DNA of 64,000 bases from Arminella tubonensis (GCF_003240585.1 NZ_PCDP01000059.1:124001-188000), one strand, 5' to 3'. Shown: positions 27,483 through 38,631, counted from the stretch's first letter. Notes: generated by a model from the sequence alone, not told the origin. A program made the numbers and translations.

Positions 27483-27508
27483 GAACAATGCGATGCGGAG
27501 TTGCGATC

Positions 27509-28915
27509 CTACATATGGATCGGCTTGAAGAACGTAGCCAGTGCAGCTTCCTTGACCGCCTCCGACATTGTCGGGTGGGCGTGGCAGGTACGGCCGAGAT
27601 CCTCCGACGAACCGCCGAATTCCATCAGCACCGCGATCTCGTGGATCATCTCGCCGGCACCGAAACCGACGATATGACCGCCAAGCACGCGGTCGGTTTC
27701 CTTGTCGGCGAGTATCTTCACGAAGCCCTCGGTCGCAAGCATCGCGCGTGCACGGCCATTGGCCATGAACGGGAACTTGCCGACCTTGTAGGCAATACCG
27801 GCAGCCTTGAGCTCTTCCTCTGTCTTGCCAACCGAGGCGACTTCGGGCTGCGTATAGACAACGCTTGGAATGACCTCATAGTTTACGTGGCCCGCCTGAC
27901 CTGCCAGGATTTCGGCCAGTGCAACGCCCTCGTCTTCCGCCTTGTGCGCCAGCATCGGGCCCTTGACGACATCGCCGATCGCATAGATGCCGGCGACATT
28001 GGTCTTATAGTGTCCATTGATCTCGACGCGGCCGCGATTGTCGAGCGCGACGCCGGCTTCTTCAAGCCCGAGATTTGCCGTATAGGGCTTGCGTCCGGTA
28101 GCAATCAGCACGACGTCGGCGTCCAGAACGGTCTTGTCGCCGCCCTTTGCGGGCTCGAATGTTACCTTGGCGCCTGTGCGGGTCTTTTCGACGCCGGTGA
28201 CCTTCGCCCCGAGATGAAAATCGACGCCCTGTTTGGCCAGCATGCGCTGGAACTGCTTGGAGACCTCGCCGTCCATGCCGCCGAGGATCGTGTCGAGATA
28301 TTCGACAACGGTAACCTTGGCGCCGAGACGCGACCAGACGGAACCGAGCTCAAGCCCGATGACGCCGCCGCCGACCACGATCATATTGGCCGGAACCTTG
28401 TCGAGCGCGATACCGCCAGTCGACGAGATGATCACCTTTTCATCGATATCGACCGAGACGCCGGGAATGCCCGCAACGTCGGAGCCGGTGGCAATGACGA
28501 TGTTCTTGGCTTCGATCTCCTGCGTCTCACCCTTGTCGTTGGTAACCGCAACTTTTCCAGCAGAAACGACCTTGCCCGTGCCGATGAAGCTGTCGATCTT
28601 GTTCTTCTTGAACAGGAAGGCGACGCCGTCGACGTTCGACTTAACCGTCGCGTCCTTGTGGGCCATCATCTTTGGAAGGTTGAGCTTCGCTTCGGTGACC
28701 TCGACGCCAAGCGCGTCCATGCCGTGGCCGGCTTGGTGGAACATTTCGGAGGCATGCAGCAGCGCCTTGGAAGGAATGCAGCCGATGTTCAGGCAGGTGC
28801 CGCCGAACGTCGCACGCTTTTCGACGACGGCAACCTTAAGGCCGAGCTGCGCTGCCTTGACGGCGCAAACATAGCCGCCGGGACCTGTTCCGATAATGAT
28901 TACATCGTAGGACAT
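27509..28915 (-). CDS. lpdA: Dihydrolipoyl dehydrogenase (E3)
   Basis: A 468-residue flavoprotein that reoxidises dihydrolipoamide with NAD. The FAD motif GTGPGGYV is at residues 9-16, the redox-active disulfide is C41/C46 (GGTCLNIGCIPSK), and the His-Glu pair lies near the C-terminus (CHAHPTMSE). It is linked to sucAB and therefore most likely the E3 of 2-oxoglutarate dehydrogenase, although E3 may be shared with other complexes. Three unrelated genes separate it from sucB. Confidence 0.96.
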   Translation of the reverse strand: MSYDVIIIGTGPGGYVCAVKAAQLGLKVAVVEKRATFGGTCLNIGCIPSKALLHASEMFHQAGHGMDALGVEVTEAKLNLPKMMAHKDATVKSNVDGVAFLFKKNKIDSFIGTGKVVSAGKVAVTNDKGETQEIEAKNIVIATGSDVAGIPGVSVDIDEKVIISSTGGIALDKVPANMIVVGGGVIGLELGSVWSRLGAKVTVVEYLDTILGGMDGEVSKQFQRMLAKQGVDFHLGAKVTGVEKTRTGAKVTFEPAKGGDKTVLDADVVLIATGRKPYTANLGLEEAGVALDNRGRVEINGHYKTNVAGIYAIGDVVKGPMLAHKAEDEGVALAEILAGQAGHVNYEVIPSVVYTQPEVASVGKTEEELKAAGIAYKVGKFPFMANGRARAMLATEGFVKILADKETDRVLGGHIVGFGAGEMIHEIAVLMEFGGSSEDLGRTCHAHPTMSEAVKEAALATFFKPIHM

Positions 28916-28945
28916 CGATTAATTCCCTTTTTGAAGATTGTCCGG

Positions 28946-29584
28946 TTAGTCGGCGGCGCGCGCCAATGCAAGACGAAGGCCAAAGCCAACGAGTGCCGCC
29001 CCGGTAATGCGATTGAACCATTTGCCGCCGGCAATGAACCGATCTCGAACCGGCTTGACCGTGAAGAAGATCGAGACGCCGGCAAACCATGCAACAAGTG
29101 CGGTCGCCATGCCGATGCCATAGCTGAACTGGATCAGTGCCGGCGTGTCGTGATGGACGAGCGTTGAAAATAGCGACAGGAAGAACAGTACCGGCTTCGG
29201 GTTGAGCGCGTTGGTGATGAACCCGGTCGCCAGGCACCGCCAGATCGACACAGGCCGGCGATCATGGTCGCTCACCTCGATCTCGGCCACCTTGAAGCCC
29301 GGCTCGCGGAACGACTTGATGCCGAGATAGACGAGGTATGCGACACCTGCCCATTTGATGAGCCCGAAGAGAAGAAGCGACTTCGAGACGATGAGGCCGA
29401 GACCAAGGATCGTGTAGCTGATGTGGAACAGCAGCGAGAAGCCCATTCCCAGCCCGGTCATCATGGCGGCACGACGGCCATGCACGATGCTCTGGCGCAG
29501 GATGACGGCAAAATCCGCGCCCGGCGCAACGATGAAGATAGAGAATACGGCCATCAGGCCGAGGAATTCGAGAATATACTGCAT
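28946..29584 (-). CDS. LysE/RhtB family amino-acid exporter
   Basis: A 212-residue membrane protein of the LysE/RhtB family: the N-terminal APGADFAVILRQSIVHGRR motif, about six hydrophobic segments, and the conserved TNALNPKPVLFFLSLF stretch. Such proteins export amino acids or related metabolites; the substrate is not predictable. It sits between an SDR gene and lpdA in the TCA-cycle operon, 18 bases after the SDR start-proximal neighbour ends. Confidence 0.87.
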   Translation of the reverse strand: MQYILEFLGLMAVFSIFIVAPGADFAVILRQSIVHGRRAAMMTGLGMGFSLLFHISYTILGLGLIVSKSLLLFGLIKWAGVAYLVYLGIKSFREPGFKVAEIEVSDHDRRPVSIWRCLATGFITNALNPKPVLFFLSLFSTLVHHDTPALIQFSYGIGMATALVAWFAGVSIFFTVKPVRDRFIAGGKWFNRITGAALVGFGLRLALARAAD

Positions 29585-29602
29585 GACCGCGTCCCTGGCT
29601 GG

Positions 29603-30358
29603 TTATCGCCCGCCGCTCACATTGAGGATTGCACCCGTTATATAGGAAGCCGACGGCGACAGCAGGTAGAGCACGGCTTCAGCTATTTCCTGCGCTGTTC
29701 CGGCCCGCTTCAGCGGAACAAGCGGACTCATATCCCGCACACGATCGGGAAGTCCGCCCGAGGCGTGTATCTCCGTATCGACGATCCCTGGACGAACCGC
29801 GTTGACGCGCACGTTTTCGGTCGCCACCTCTCGGGCAAGCCCTATCGTGAAACTGTCGATCGCGCCCTTGGATGCGGCGTAGTCGACATATTGCCCAGCC
29901 CCGCCGATGATAGCGGCCATCGACGAGATATTGACGATCGCCCCTCCCTTGCCGCCGTGAAGAGTGGACATCCGCCTTACGGCTTCTGCAGCGCAGAGTA
30001 TGGAGCCGGTGACATTGATGCGGAACATCCGCTCCAGCCGCTCCGGCGACATCTCGTCGATCCGCTGTGGCATGTCGACGATGCCTGCATTGTTGACTAG
30101 CCCATCCAGCCGGCCGAATTGCTTGTCGACTGCGGAAAAGATCGATGCGATGCCATCGGTGGTTCCGACATCGCCCTCGGCGACGCAGGCCTCGCCTCCG
30201 GCGCCGACAATCGCGGCGACAACGGCGTCCGCCGCCGACCTGTTCGATGCATAGTTGACGACAACGGCCCAGCCCTGTCGCGCCGCGGAAAGGCACACGG
30301 CGGCGCCGATCCCACGGCTTCCGCCGGTTACCAGAAGGACGGGTGGCTTGTCGTTCAT
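29603..30358 (-). CDS. Short-chain dehydrogenase/reductase (SDR)
   Basis: A 251-residue classical SDR: TGGSRGIGAAV near residues 11-21, NNAG, the catalytic serine in NISSMAAI, YAASK and a C-terminal TGAILNVSGG. It resembles glucose 1-dehydrogenase or 3-oxoacyl reductase types, but the substrate cannot be stated. It lies 7 bases from the MAPEG gene, inside the sucB-lpdA interval, and is probably co-transcribed with both. Confidence 0.87.
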   Translation of the reverse strand: MNDKPPVLLVTGGSRGIGAAVCLSAARQGWAVVVNYASNRSAADAVVAAIVGAGGEACVAEGDVGTTDGIASIFSAVDKQFGRLDGLVNNAGIVDMPQRIDEMSPERLERMFRINVTGSILCAAEAVRRMSTLHGGKGGAIVNISSMAAIIGGAGQYVDYAASKGAIDSFTIGLAREVATENVRVNAVRPGIVDTEIHASGGLPDRVRDMSPLVPLKRAGTAQEIAEAVLYLLSPSASYITGAILNVSGGR

Positions 30359-30365
30359 TTCAACC

Positions 30366-30755
30366 TCACCACAAAATGCCGATGAACATCAGCACGAGGC
30401 CGATGGCGGAGACCGACCATATCCATGACCGGTAGGGACTGAGACCGATCAGATAGGCGGGGAGATAGGCGACGCGCGCCCAGAACCAGAGAAGCCCACC
30501 CCAGTAGGTCAACGCATCTGCGCGGCCGGCCATGACGGCAACGACCGTGAGTGCGATAAAGACGGGATAGGTTTCCTGGAAATTGCGTAGCGCCCGCGTT
30601 GCCCGCCCCGTCATGAGGCTGGGCTCCGGCTCGCTATCCCTGGCGGAGTTTGCCGCCTGCAGGCCCGTCTGGAAACGAAACGCGGTCGCCTGCGCCATCA
30701 TATAGACGAAAGCGAGCACAGCACTCCAGAGAAGGTAGGCCAGTTCCTGCGACAT
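30366..30755 (-). CDS. MAPEG family membrane protein
   Basis: A 129-residue membrane protein with about four hydrophobic segments and the family's central ARALRNFQETYPVFIAL stretch. MAPEG proteins include glutathione-dependent membrane enzymes, but bacterial members are mostly uncharacterised. It lies 54 bases after sucB on the same strand. Confidence 0.83.
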   Translation of the reverse strand: MSQELAYLLWSAVLAFVYMMAQATAFRFQTGLQAANSARDSEPEPSLMTGRATRALRNFQETYPVFIALTVVAVMAGRADALTYWGGLLWFWARVAYLPAYLIGLSPYRSWIWSVSAIGLVLMFIGILW

Positions 30756-30809
30756 TGGGATGTTTCCTCGATGGGAGAAAGGGCCGCGGATCGCGACCCT
30801 GTCATACCC

Positions 30810-32057
30810 TTAGAGATCGAGAACCAGACGTTCCGGATCTTCGAGACTTTCCTTGACGCGGACGAGGAATGTCACTGCTTCCTTGCCGTCGACCATGCGG
30901 TGATCATAGGAAAGCGCCAGATACATCATCGGCCGGATGACGACCTGACCGCCGATGGCGACCGGACGCTCCTGGATCTTGTGCATGCCGAGAATGCCCG
31001 ACTGCGGCGCATTGAGGATCGGCGAGGACATCAGCGAACCGTAGACACCGCCATTGGTGATCGTGAATGTGCCTCCCTGCATGTCTGCCATCGACAGCGT
31101 ACCATCGCGCGCAGCCTTGGCGAGACGACCAAGATCCTTTTCGATCTCGGCAACCGTCATCTGGTCGGCGTCGCGGATGACTGGAACGACGAGGCCCTTG
31201 TCGGTGCCCACAGCCATGCCGACGTGACAATAGTTCTTGTAGATGATGTCGGTGCCGTCGATTTCAGCATTGACGGCCGGCAGTTCCTTCAAGGCATGGG
31301 TCACGGCCTTGGTGAAGAAGCCCATGAAGCCGAGCTTGACGCCGTGCTTCTTTTCAAAGATGTCCTTGTACTTCGTACGCAGTGCCATCACTGCCGTCAT
31401 GTCCACCTCGTTATAGGTGGTGAGCATGGCGGCCGTGTTCTGCGCATCCTTCAGGCGGCGGGCGATCGTCTGGCGCAGACGCGTCATCTTCACCCGTTCT
31501 TCGCGCGGCGCATCTTCGATCGGGGTCGGTGCGCGGACAGCAACCTTCGCCGGCTCGGATGCTGCAGGCGCCGAAAGGCCCTTGGCAACGGCGGCAATCA
31601 CGTCGCCCTTAAGTACCTGGCCGCGCTTGCCGCTACCGTCAACCAGGTCGGCGGAGATATTGTTTTCAGCAAGCATTTTCGAAGCAGCCGGAGCCGGAGG
31701 CATCGAGGTAGCCGGGGCAGGCGCCGACACGGCAGGCGCAGCAACGGCAGCGGCGGCAACTGGCGCCGGCGCAGCAGCGGCCACGGGCTCGGCAGCCTTG
31801 GCAGGGGCGGCAGCGCCGGTGCCGGCACCGATCTGGCCAAGAAGTGCACCGAGGCCGACGGTCTCGCCGGCCTGGACGACGATCTCTGACAAGACACCCG
31901 AGGCAGGCGCCGGAACTTCGATCGTCACCTTGTCGGTCTCGAGCTCCAGCATCGGCTCATCGGCTTTGACGGCGTCGCCGACCTTCTTGAACCAGGTACC
32001 AACGGTCGCTTCGCTGACGGACTCGCCGAGGGTTGGAACGCGGATTTCTGTGGCCAT
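30810..32057 (-). CDS. sucB: 2-oxoglutarate dehydrogenase E2 (dihydrolipoamide succinyltransferase)
   Basis: A 415-residue E2. The lipoyl domain has its lysine at residue 43 (ETDKVTIEVPAP), an Ala/Pro-rich linker follows, then the E3-binding domain (SADLVDGSGKRGQVLKGDV) and the catalytic domain ending in SYDHRMVDGKEAVTF with the active histidine and aspartate. It transfers succinyl groups to CoA. Located 166 bases after sucA. Confidence 0.97.
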   Translation of the reverse strand: MATEIRVPTLGESVSEATVGTWFKKVGDAVKADEPMLELETDKVTIEVPAPASGVLSEIVVQAGETVGLGALLGQIGAGTGAAAPAKAAEPVAAAAPAPVAAAAVAAPAVSAPAPATSMPPAPAASKMLAENNISADLVDGSGKRGQVLKGDVIAAVAKGLSAPAASEPAKVAVRAPTPIEDAPREERVKMTRLRQTIARRLKDAQNTAAMLTTYNEVDMTAVMALRTKYKDIFEKKHGVKLGFMGFFTKAVTHALKELPAVNAEIDGTDIIYKNYCHVGMAVGTDKGLVVPVIRDADQMTVAEIEKDLGRLAKAARDGTLSMADMQGGTFTITNGGVYGSLMSSPILNAPQSGILGMHKIQERPVAIGGQVVIRPMMYLALSYDHRMVDGKEAVTFLVRVKESLEDPERLVLDL

Positions 32058-32223
32058 TGTTCAAATCCTGAATGTTTTTGATCGTTATGAGTTGGACGGC
32101 GCTCCGGCGATGAGCCGGAGTGATCGAAGGCATAGGCGAGACGTCGAAGCGGCATCCAAAGCAGTTGGGTGCAGGTGCGGCGGAACGGCTCTCGGAGAAG
32201 AGATATCGATCCGCCACTCCAGA
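32058..32223 (-). other. sucA-sucB intergenic region with a hairpin
   Basis: The gap between sucA and sucB holds CTCCGG (32102-32107) and CCGGAG (32115-32120) around a 7-base loop. There is no T run, so it is more likely an mRNA-processing or stability hairpin than a terminator. No gene is evident. Confidence 0.45.
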
Positions 32224-35208
32224 TTAGCCGCCAAGCGCATCCTCGAGGAATGCAGCAAGCTGCGCGAGATGCTTGGACATCAGGCCCGTCGCCGGAGAGG
32301 CGGCCGCCGGACGACCGGTGTACCGAACGCGCTGGTACTTCGCATCGATATGGGCAAGCACCCACTCCAGGTACGGATCGATGAAGGACCATGCGCCCAT
32401 GTTCTTGGGCTCTTCCTGGCACCAGACCATCTCTGCATTGCGGAAGCGTGACAGCTCGTTGATCAGGGCCTTGGCCGGGAATGGATAGAGCTGTTCGATG
32501 CGCAGCAGGTAGACATCGTCTACCCCTCGCTTCTCGCGCTCCTCCAGCAGATCGTAGTAGACCTTGCCGGCGCAGATGACGACGCGACGGATCTTGGCGT
32601 CCTTCTGCAGCTTGATCGGCCCATCCTTGATCACTTCGGCGTCGTCCCAAAGCAGACGATGGAACGAGGATTCCCCGGCCATTTCAGCAAGGCTCGATAC
32701 CGCACGCTTGTGGCGCAGCAGCGATTTCGGCGTCATCAGCATCAGCGGCTTGCGGAAGTCGCGCTTCAGCTGGCGGCGCAGGATGTGGAAATAGTTCGCC
32801 GGCGTCGTAACGTTGGCGACCTGCATGTTGTCTTCGGCGCAAAGCTGCAGCCAGCGTTCGAGGCGGGCGGAGGAGTGCTCGGGACCCTGGCCCTCATAAC
32901 CGTGCGGCAATAGGCAGACGAGGCCCGACATACGCAGCCACTTGCGCTCGCCCGATGAAATGAACTGGTCGAAAACGACCTGCGCCCCGTTGGCGAAATC
33001 GCCGAACTGCGCTTCCCAAAGCGTCAGCGCGTTCGGACGGGCAAGCGAGTAGCCGTATTCGAAACCCAGCACGGCTTCTTCGGAGAGCATCGAGTTGATA
33101 ACTTCGAATCGACCCTGCGTCGACGACATGTTGGCAAGCGGAATATAGCGCTCTTCTGTTTCCTGGTCGTAAAGTACCGAATGACGCTGCGAGAAAGTGC
33201 CGCGTTCGCAATCCTGACCGGACAGACGGATCTTGTGGCCTTCGACACAGAGCGCGCCGAAAGCAAGCGCTTCCGCCATTGCCCAATCGATGCCTTCGCC
33301 CGACTGGATCATGTTGGCCCGGTTTTCCATGAAGCGCTGGATGGTCCGGTGCGCATTGAAGCCAGCCGGAACTTCCGAGAGCTTGCGGCCGATATCCTTC
33401 AGCGTCTTCATCGGCACGGCGGTCTTGCCGCGCCGCTGCTCGTCGGCATTGTCGGCAGCCCGAAGACCCGACCACTCGCCGTCCAGCCAATCCGCCTTGT
33501 TGGGCTTGTAGTGCTGGCCGGCCTCGAATTCCTGCTCGAGATGAGCACGCCAGTCGGCCTTCATCTTTTCGACTTCGCCTTCGGTCAGAACGCCCTCGGC
33601 GATCAGGCGGGCAGAATAGAGCTGCAGCACCGTCTTGTGGCTGCGGATGACCTTGTACATCTTCGGCTGTGTGAAGGACGGCTCGTCGCCTTCGTTGTGG
33701 CCGTAGCGGCGGTAGCAGAACATGTCCAGCACGACCGGCTTGTGGAACTTCATGCGGAATTCGGTCGCAACCTTGGCCGCATAGACCACGGCCTCCGGAT
33801 CGTCGCCGTTGACGTGGAAGATCGGTGCCTCGATCATCTTTGCGACGTCGGAGGGATAGGGCGACGAACGTGAGAAGGCCGGATTGGTGGTGAAGCCGAT
33901 CTGGTTGTTGATGATGACGTGCATCGTGCCGGCAACGCGGTGGCCGCGCAGCCCGGAAAGGCCAAGGATTTCCGCGATGACGCCCTGCCCCGCGAAAGCA
34001 GCATCGCCGTGGATCAGCAAAGGCACGATCTTGGAACGCTCGGAAAGCGGGATCGTGTCGCCGTCCCAGACGGTGGCGCTCATGTCCTGCTTGGCGCGGA
34101 CCTTGCCCATGACGACGGGATCGACGATCTCGAGGTGCGAAGGGTTTGCCGTCAACGACACGTGAATCTTCTGCCCGTCGAACTCGCGGTCGGAGGAGGC
34201 ACCCAGGTGATACTTGACGTCGCCAGAACCTTCGACCTCGTCAGGTGCATAGGAGCCACCCTTGAATTCGTGGAAGATCGCCCGGTGCGGTTTGCCCATC
34301 ACCTGCGAAAGGACGTTCAGGCGGCCGCGATGGGCCATGCCGAACACCGCTTCCTTGAGGCCCAGCTGACCGCCACGCTTCAGAATCTGCTCCAGCGCCG
34401 GGATCAGCGATTCGCCGCCATCGAGGCCGAAGCGCTTGGTGCCCTTGAACTTGACGTCGAGGAACTGCTCGTAGCCTTCGGCTTCGATCACCTTCTGCAG
34501 GATTGCCTTCTTACCTTCGGGGCTGAACGCGACGCCCTTGTCAGGCCCTTCGATGCGTTCCTGGACCCAGCCCTTTTCTTCAGGATTGGACATGTGCATG
34601 AATTCGACGCCGAGGGTCGAACAATAGGTCCGCTCGAGGATCTCGATCATCTCGCGCACTGAGGCATATTCAAGCCCCAGCACGTTGTCGATGAAGATCT
34701 TGCGATCATAGTCGGCTTCGGTAAAGCCATAGGCTTCCGGCGACAATTCCTTGTAATCCTCGACAGCCGCGGCGATACCGAGCGGATCGAGCTTGGCGTG
34801 CAGATGGCCGCGCATGCGATAGGCCCGGATCATCATGATGGCGCGCACCGAATCGCGGGTCGCCTGGATGATGTCGGCGCCTTCGGTCGGCTTGCCCTGA
34901 GCTTCAGCCTTCGCCTTTACCTTCGTCTCGATTACTTTCTCGACGATGCCCCAGTTGCCGTCGAGCGCGGATACCAGCTCGCCGTTGGCCGCGATCGGCC
35001 AATTCTTCCGCTGCCAGGAGGCACCCTTCGCCGCCCGCTTGACGTCGGCCGGACTGTCCTCGAGCGCCTTGAAGAAAGACCGCCACTCGGCGGAAACCGT
35101 GTCCGGGTCGTCCTCGTAGCGCGCGTAGAGCTGCTCGATATAGGCGGCGTTCGCGCCGTCAAGGAACGAGGTGATCTGAAACTGCTCGTTGGCTTCTTGC
35201 CTTGCCAT
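32224..35208 (-). CDS. sucA: 2-oxoglutarate dehydrogenase E1
   Basis: A 994-residue thiamine-diphosphate enzyme that decarboxylates 2-oxoglutarate. The N-terminal E2-binding helix (FLDGANAAYIEQLYARYEDDP) is present, and thiamine-diphosphate features such as GDAAFAGQGVIAE and NNQIGFTTNP are clear. The length is usual for rhizobial SucA. Third unit of the block after sucD; the 175-base gap before it contains two hairpins. Confidence 0.98.
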   Translation of the reverse strand: MARQEANEQFQITSFLDGANAAYIEQLYARYEDDPDTVSAEWRSFFKALEDSPADVKRAAKGASWQRKNWPIAANGELVSALDGNWGIVEKVIETKVKAKAEAQGKPTEGADIIQATRDSVRAIMMIRAYRMRGHLHAKLDPLGIAAAVEDYKELSPEAYGFTEADYDRKIFIDNVLGLEYASVREMIEILERTYCSTLGVEFMHMSNPEEKGWVQERIEGPDKGVAFSPEGKKAILQKVIEAEGYEQFLDVKFKGTKRFGLDGGESLIPALEQILKRGGQLGLKEAVFGMAHRGRLNVLSQVMGKPHRAIFHEFKGGSYAPDEVEGSGDVKYHLGASSDREFDGQKIHVSLTANPSHLEIVDPVVMGKVRAKQDMSATVWDGDTIPLSERSKIVPLLIHGDAAFAGQGVIAEILGLSGLRGHRVAGTMHVIINNQIGFTTNPAFSRSSPYPSDVAKMIEAPIFHVNGDDPEAVVYAAKVATEFRMKFHKPVVLDMFCYRRYGHNEGDEPSFTQPKMYKVIRSHKTVLQLYSARLIAEGVLTEGEVEKMKADWRAHLEQEFEAGQHYKPNKADWLDGEWSGLRAADNADEQRRGKTAVPMKTLKDIGRKLSEVPAGFNAHRTIQRFMENRANMIQSGEGIDWAMAEALAFGALCVEGHKIRLSGQDCERGTFSQRHSVLYDQETEERYIPLANMSSTQGRFEVINSMLSEEAVLGFEYGYSLARPNALTLWEAQFGDFANGAQVVFDQFISSGERKWLRMSGLVCLLPHGYEGQGPEHSSARLERWLQLCAEDNMQVANVTTPANYFHILRRQLKRDFRKPLMLMTPKSLLRHKRAVSSLAEMAGESSFHRLLWDDAEVIKDGPIKLQKDAKIRRVVICAGKVYYDLLEEREKRGVDDVYLLRIEQLYPFPAKALINELSRFRNAEMVWCQEEPKNMGAWSFIDPYLEWVLAHIDAKYQRVRYTGRPAAASPATGLMSKHLAQLAAFLEDALGG

Positions 35209-35383
35209 GGTGATATGCGAACGCTTCCGTCCGCCTCCCGACTTGTTTTGGTTTGCCGGCGCTTGGTGTCCGGCGGCCGCATTTCATTGCCGCTTTTCCT
35301 GCGGCTCGTCTTTCCGGGGCATACCCCGTCTTCCAAGGACAGGGGCGACAAATGCCGTCCCCTGCCCAATCCCTGTATGTCGT
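35209..35383 (-). other. sucD-sucA intergenic region with two hairpins
   Basis: Two perfect short hairpins lie between sucD and sucA: CAGGGG (35340-35345) with CCCCTG (35359-35364), and CGGGG-CATA-CCCCG (35315-35328). Neither has a following T run on the minus strand. They may set the relative level of sucCD and sucAB transcripts. Confidence 0.45.
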
Positions 35384-36286
35384 TCAGCCCTTCAGGACTT
35401 CAACCAGCGTCTTGCCGAGGCGCGCTGGAGACGGCGACACGCGAATGCCGGCCTCTTCCATCGCTGCGATCTTGTCTTCCGCGCCGCCCTTGCCGCCCGA
35501 AATCACGGCGCCCGCGTGGCCCATGGTGCGGCCGGGAGGTGCCGTGCGGCCGGCGATGAAGCCGACCATCGGCTTTTTGCGGCCCTTCTTGGCTTCGTCT
35601 TTCAGGAACTGTGCCGCTTCTTCTTCAGCGGAACCGCCGATTTCGCCGATCATGATGATCGACTTCGTTTCGTCGTCAGCAAGGAACATCTCGAGGATGT
35701 CGATGAATTCGGTGCCCTTGACCGGATCGCCGCCGATGCCAACGGCCGTCGTCTGGCCAAGGCCTTCATTGGTCGTCTGGAACACCGCCTCATAGGTCAG
35801 CGTGCCGGAGCGCGACAGGACGCCGACGGAGCCCTTCTTGAAGATCGAACCAGGCATGATGCCGATCTTGCATTCGTTCGGGGTCATGACGCCAGGGCAG
35901 TTCGGCCCGATGAGGCGCGACTTCGACTTCTGCAGCCGAGCCTTGACCTTGACCATGTCAGCGACCGGAATTCCCTCGGTAATGCAGACGATCAGCGGTA
36001 TTTCAGCGTCGATCGCTTCGAGGATCGCAGCAGCGGCGCCGGCTGGCGGAACGTAAATGACCGACGCGTTTGCTCCGGTCGATTCCTTGCCTTCGGCAAC
36101 CGACTTGAAGATCGGCAGCTTTTCGCCTTCCTTGCCCGTCCAGGTTTCTCCGCCCTTGGTGGGGTGGATGCCGCCGACCATCTTCGTGCCGTGGTAGGCG
36201 AGCGCCTGTTCGGTATGGAATGTGCCGGTCTTGCCTGTCAGGCCCTGAACCAGGATCTTGGTGTCTTTGTTGATGAGAATAGACAT
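35384..36286 (-). CDS. sucD: Succinyl-CoA synthetase alpha subunit
   Basis: A 300-residue alpha subunit of the ADP- or GDP-forming succinyl-CoA synthetase. The CoA-binding N-terminus (TKILVQGLTGKTGTFHTEQA) and the phosphorylated histidine in MGHAGAVISGG are visible. It pairs with SucC, which ends five bases upstream, and carries the phosphohistidine step. Confidence 0.98.
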   Translation of the reverse strand: MSILINKDTKILVQGLTGKTGTFHTEQALAYHGTKMVGGIHPTKGGETWTGKEGEKLPIFKSVAEGKESTGANASVIYVPPAGAAAAILEAIDAEIPLIVCITEGIPVADMVKVKARLQKSKSRLIGPNCPGVMTPNECKIGIMPGSIFKKGSVGVLSRSGTLTYEAVFQTTNEGLGQTTAVGIGGDPVKGTEFIDILEMFLADDETKSIIMIGEIGGSAEEEAAQFLKDEAKKGRKKPMVGFIAGRTAPPGRTMGHAGAVISGGKGGAEDKIAAMEEAGIRVSPSPARLGKTLVEVLKG

Positions 36287-36291
36287 TGGTC

Positions 36292-37488
<1,197 letters not shown>

Positions 37489-37515
37489 GGAATTATCCCT
37501 GTTGGAACGCGACGA

Positions 37516-38478
37516 TTACTTCAGCGCCGGCGCAATGGTGATGCATGCCTCGCAAAGACCGGCGACGGCAGCGACCGACTTGTCGAACGCTTCCTTCTCC
37601 GTCTTGTTCATGTCGATTTCGATGATGCGTTCGATGCCGCCGGCACCGATGACCGTCGGCACGCCGACATACATGTCCTTCACGCCGTACTGGCCGGAAA
37701 GGTAGGCAGCGCAGGGCAGAACACGCTTCTTGTCCTTGAGGTAGGATTCGGCCATCTCGATCGCGGAGGCTGCAGGCGCATAGTAGGCAGAGCCGGTCTT
37801 CAGGAGGCCGACGATTTCCGCGCCGCCGTCACGGGTGCGCTGGATGATTTCTTCAAGGCGTTCCTTGGTGACCCAACCCATCGTTACGAGGTCGGTCAGC
37901 GGAATGCCGCCAACAGTCGAGTAGCGCGCAAGCGGCACCATCGTGTCGCCATGGCCGCCGAGAACGAATGCCGTCACATCCTGAACCGAGACGTTGAATT
38001 CCTTGGCGAGGAACAGGCGGAAGCGCGAGCTGTCGAGAACGCCGGCCATGCCGACAACCTTGTTCGTCGGCAGGCCCGAAAATTTCTGCAGAGCCCAGAC
38101 CATGGCGTCGAGCGGATTGGTGATGCAGATCACGAAAGCGTTGGGAGCATACTTCTTGATGCCCGCGCCGACCTGTTCCATGACCTTGAGGTTGATGCCG
38201 AGAAGATCGTCGCGGCTCATGCCCGGCTTGCGGGCGACGCCTGCCGTGACGATGCACACGTCAGCGCCTTCGATCGCAGAATAGTCGCTGGCACCAGTAA
38301 GATTGACGTCGAAGCCTTCGACAGGAGAAGACTGGGAAATGTCGAGGCCCTTGCCCTGGGGAATGCCGTCCGCAATGTCGAACAGGACGATGTCGCCGAG
38401 TTCCTTCAAGCCGGCGAGATGCGCCAGCGTGCCACCAATCATGCCAGAACCAATGAGTGCGATCTTGTTGCGCGCCAT
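37516..38478 (-). CDS. mdh: Malate dehydrogenase
   Basis: A 320-residue LDH-like malate dehydrogenase. Starting at MARNKIALIGSGMIGG (ATG at 38478), it shows the NAD loop, the catalytic histidine in LGGHGDTMVPL and substrate arginines. It interconverts malate and oxaloacetate. It is the first gene of the mdh-sucCDAB block, with the operon promoter presumably in 38479-38667. Confidence 0.97.
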   Translation of the reverse strand: MARNKIALIGSGMIGGTLAHLAGLKELGDIVLFDIADGIPQGKGLDISQSSPVEGFDVNLTGASDYSAIEGADVCIVTAGVARKPGMSRDDLLGINLKVMEQVGAGIKKYAPNAFVICITNPLDAMVWALQKFSGLPTNKVVGMAGVLDSSRFRLFLAKEFNVSVQDVTAFVLGGHGDTMVPLARYSTVGGIPLTDLVTMGWVTKERLEEIIQRTRDGGAEIVGLLKTGSAYYAPAASAIEMAESYLKDKKRVLPCAAYLSGQYGVKDMYVGVPTVIGAGGIERIIEIDMNKTEKEAFDKSVAAVAGLCEACITIAPALK

Positions 38479-38631
38479 TTCGGTGTTATCCTTTGCGATC
38501 AAAATGTCGATCAAATACCGGTTGATACTTTTGAGGGGTCAACCATTGCCGCCAATCGCATAGACTGAAAGCCAAAATTTGGCAATTGATTATTTTTGGA
38601 CAAGGAATTTCAATCGGTTAGATCGAAAAAT

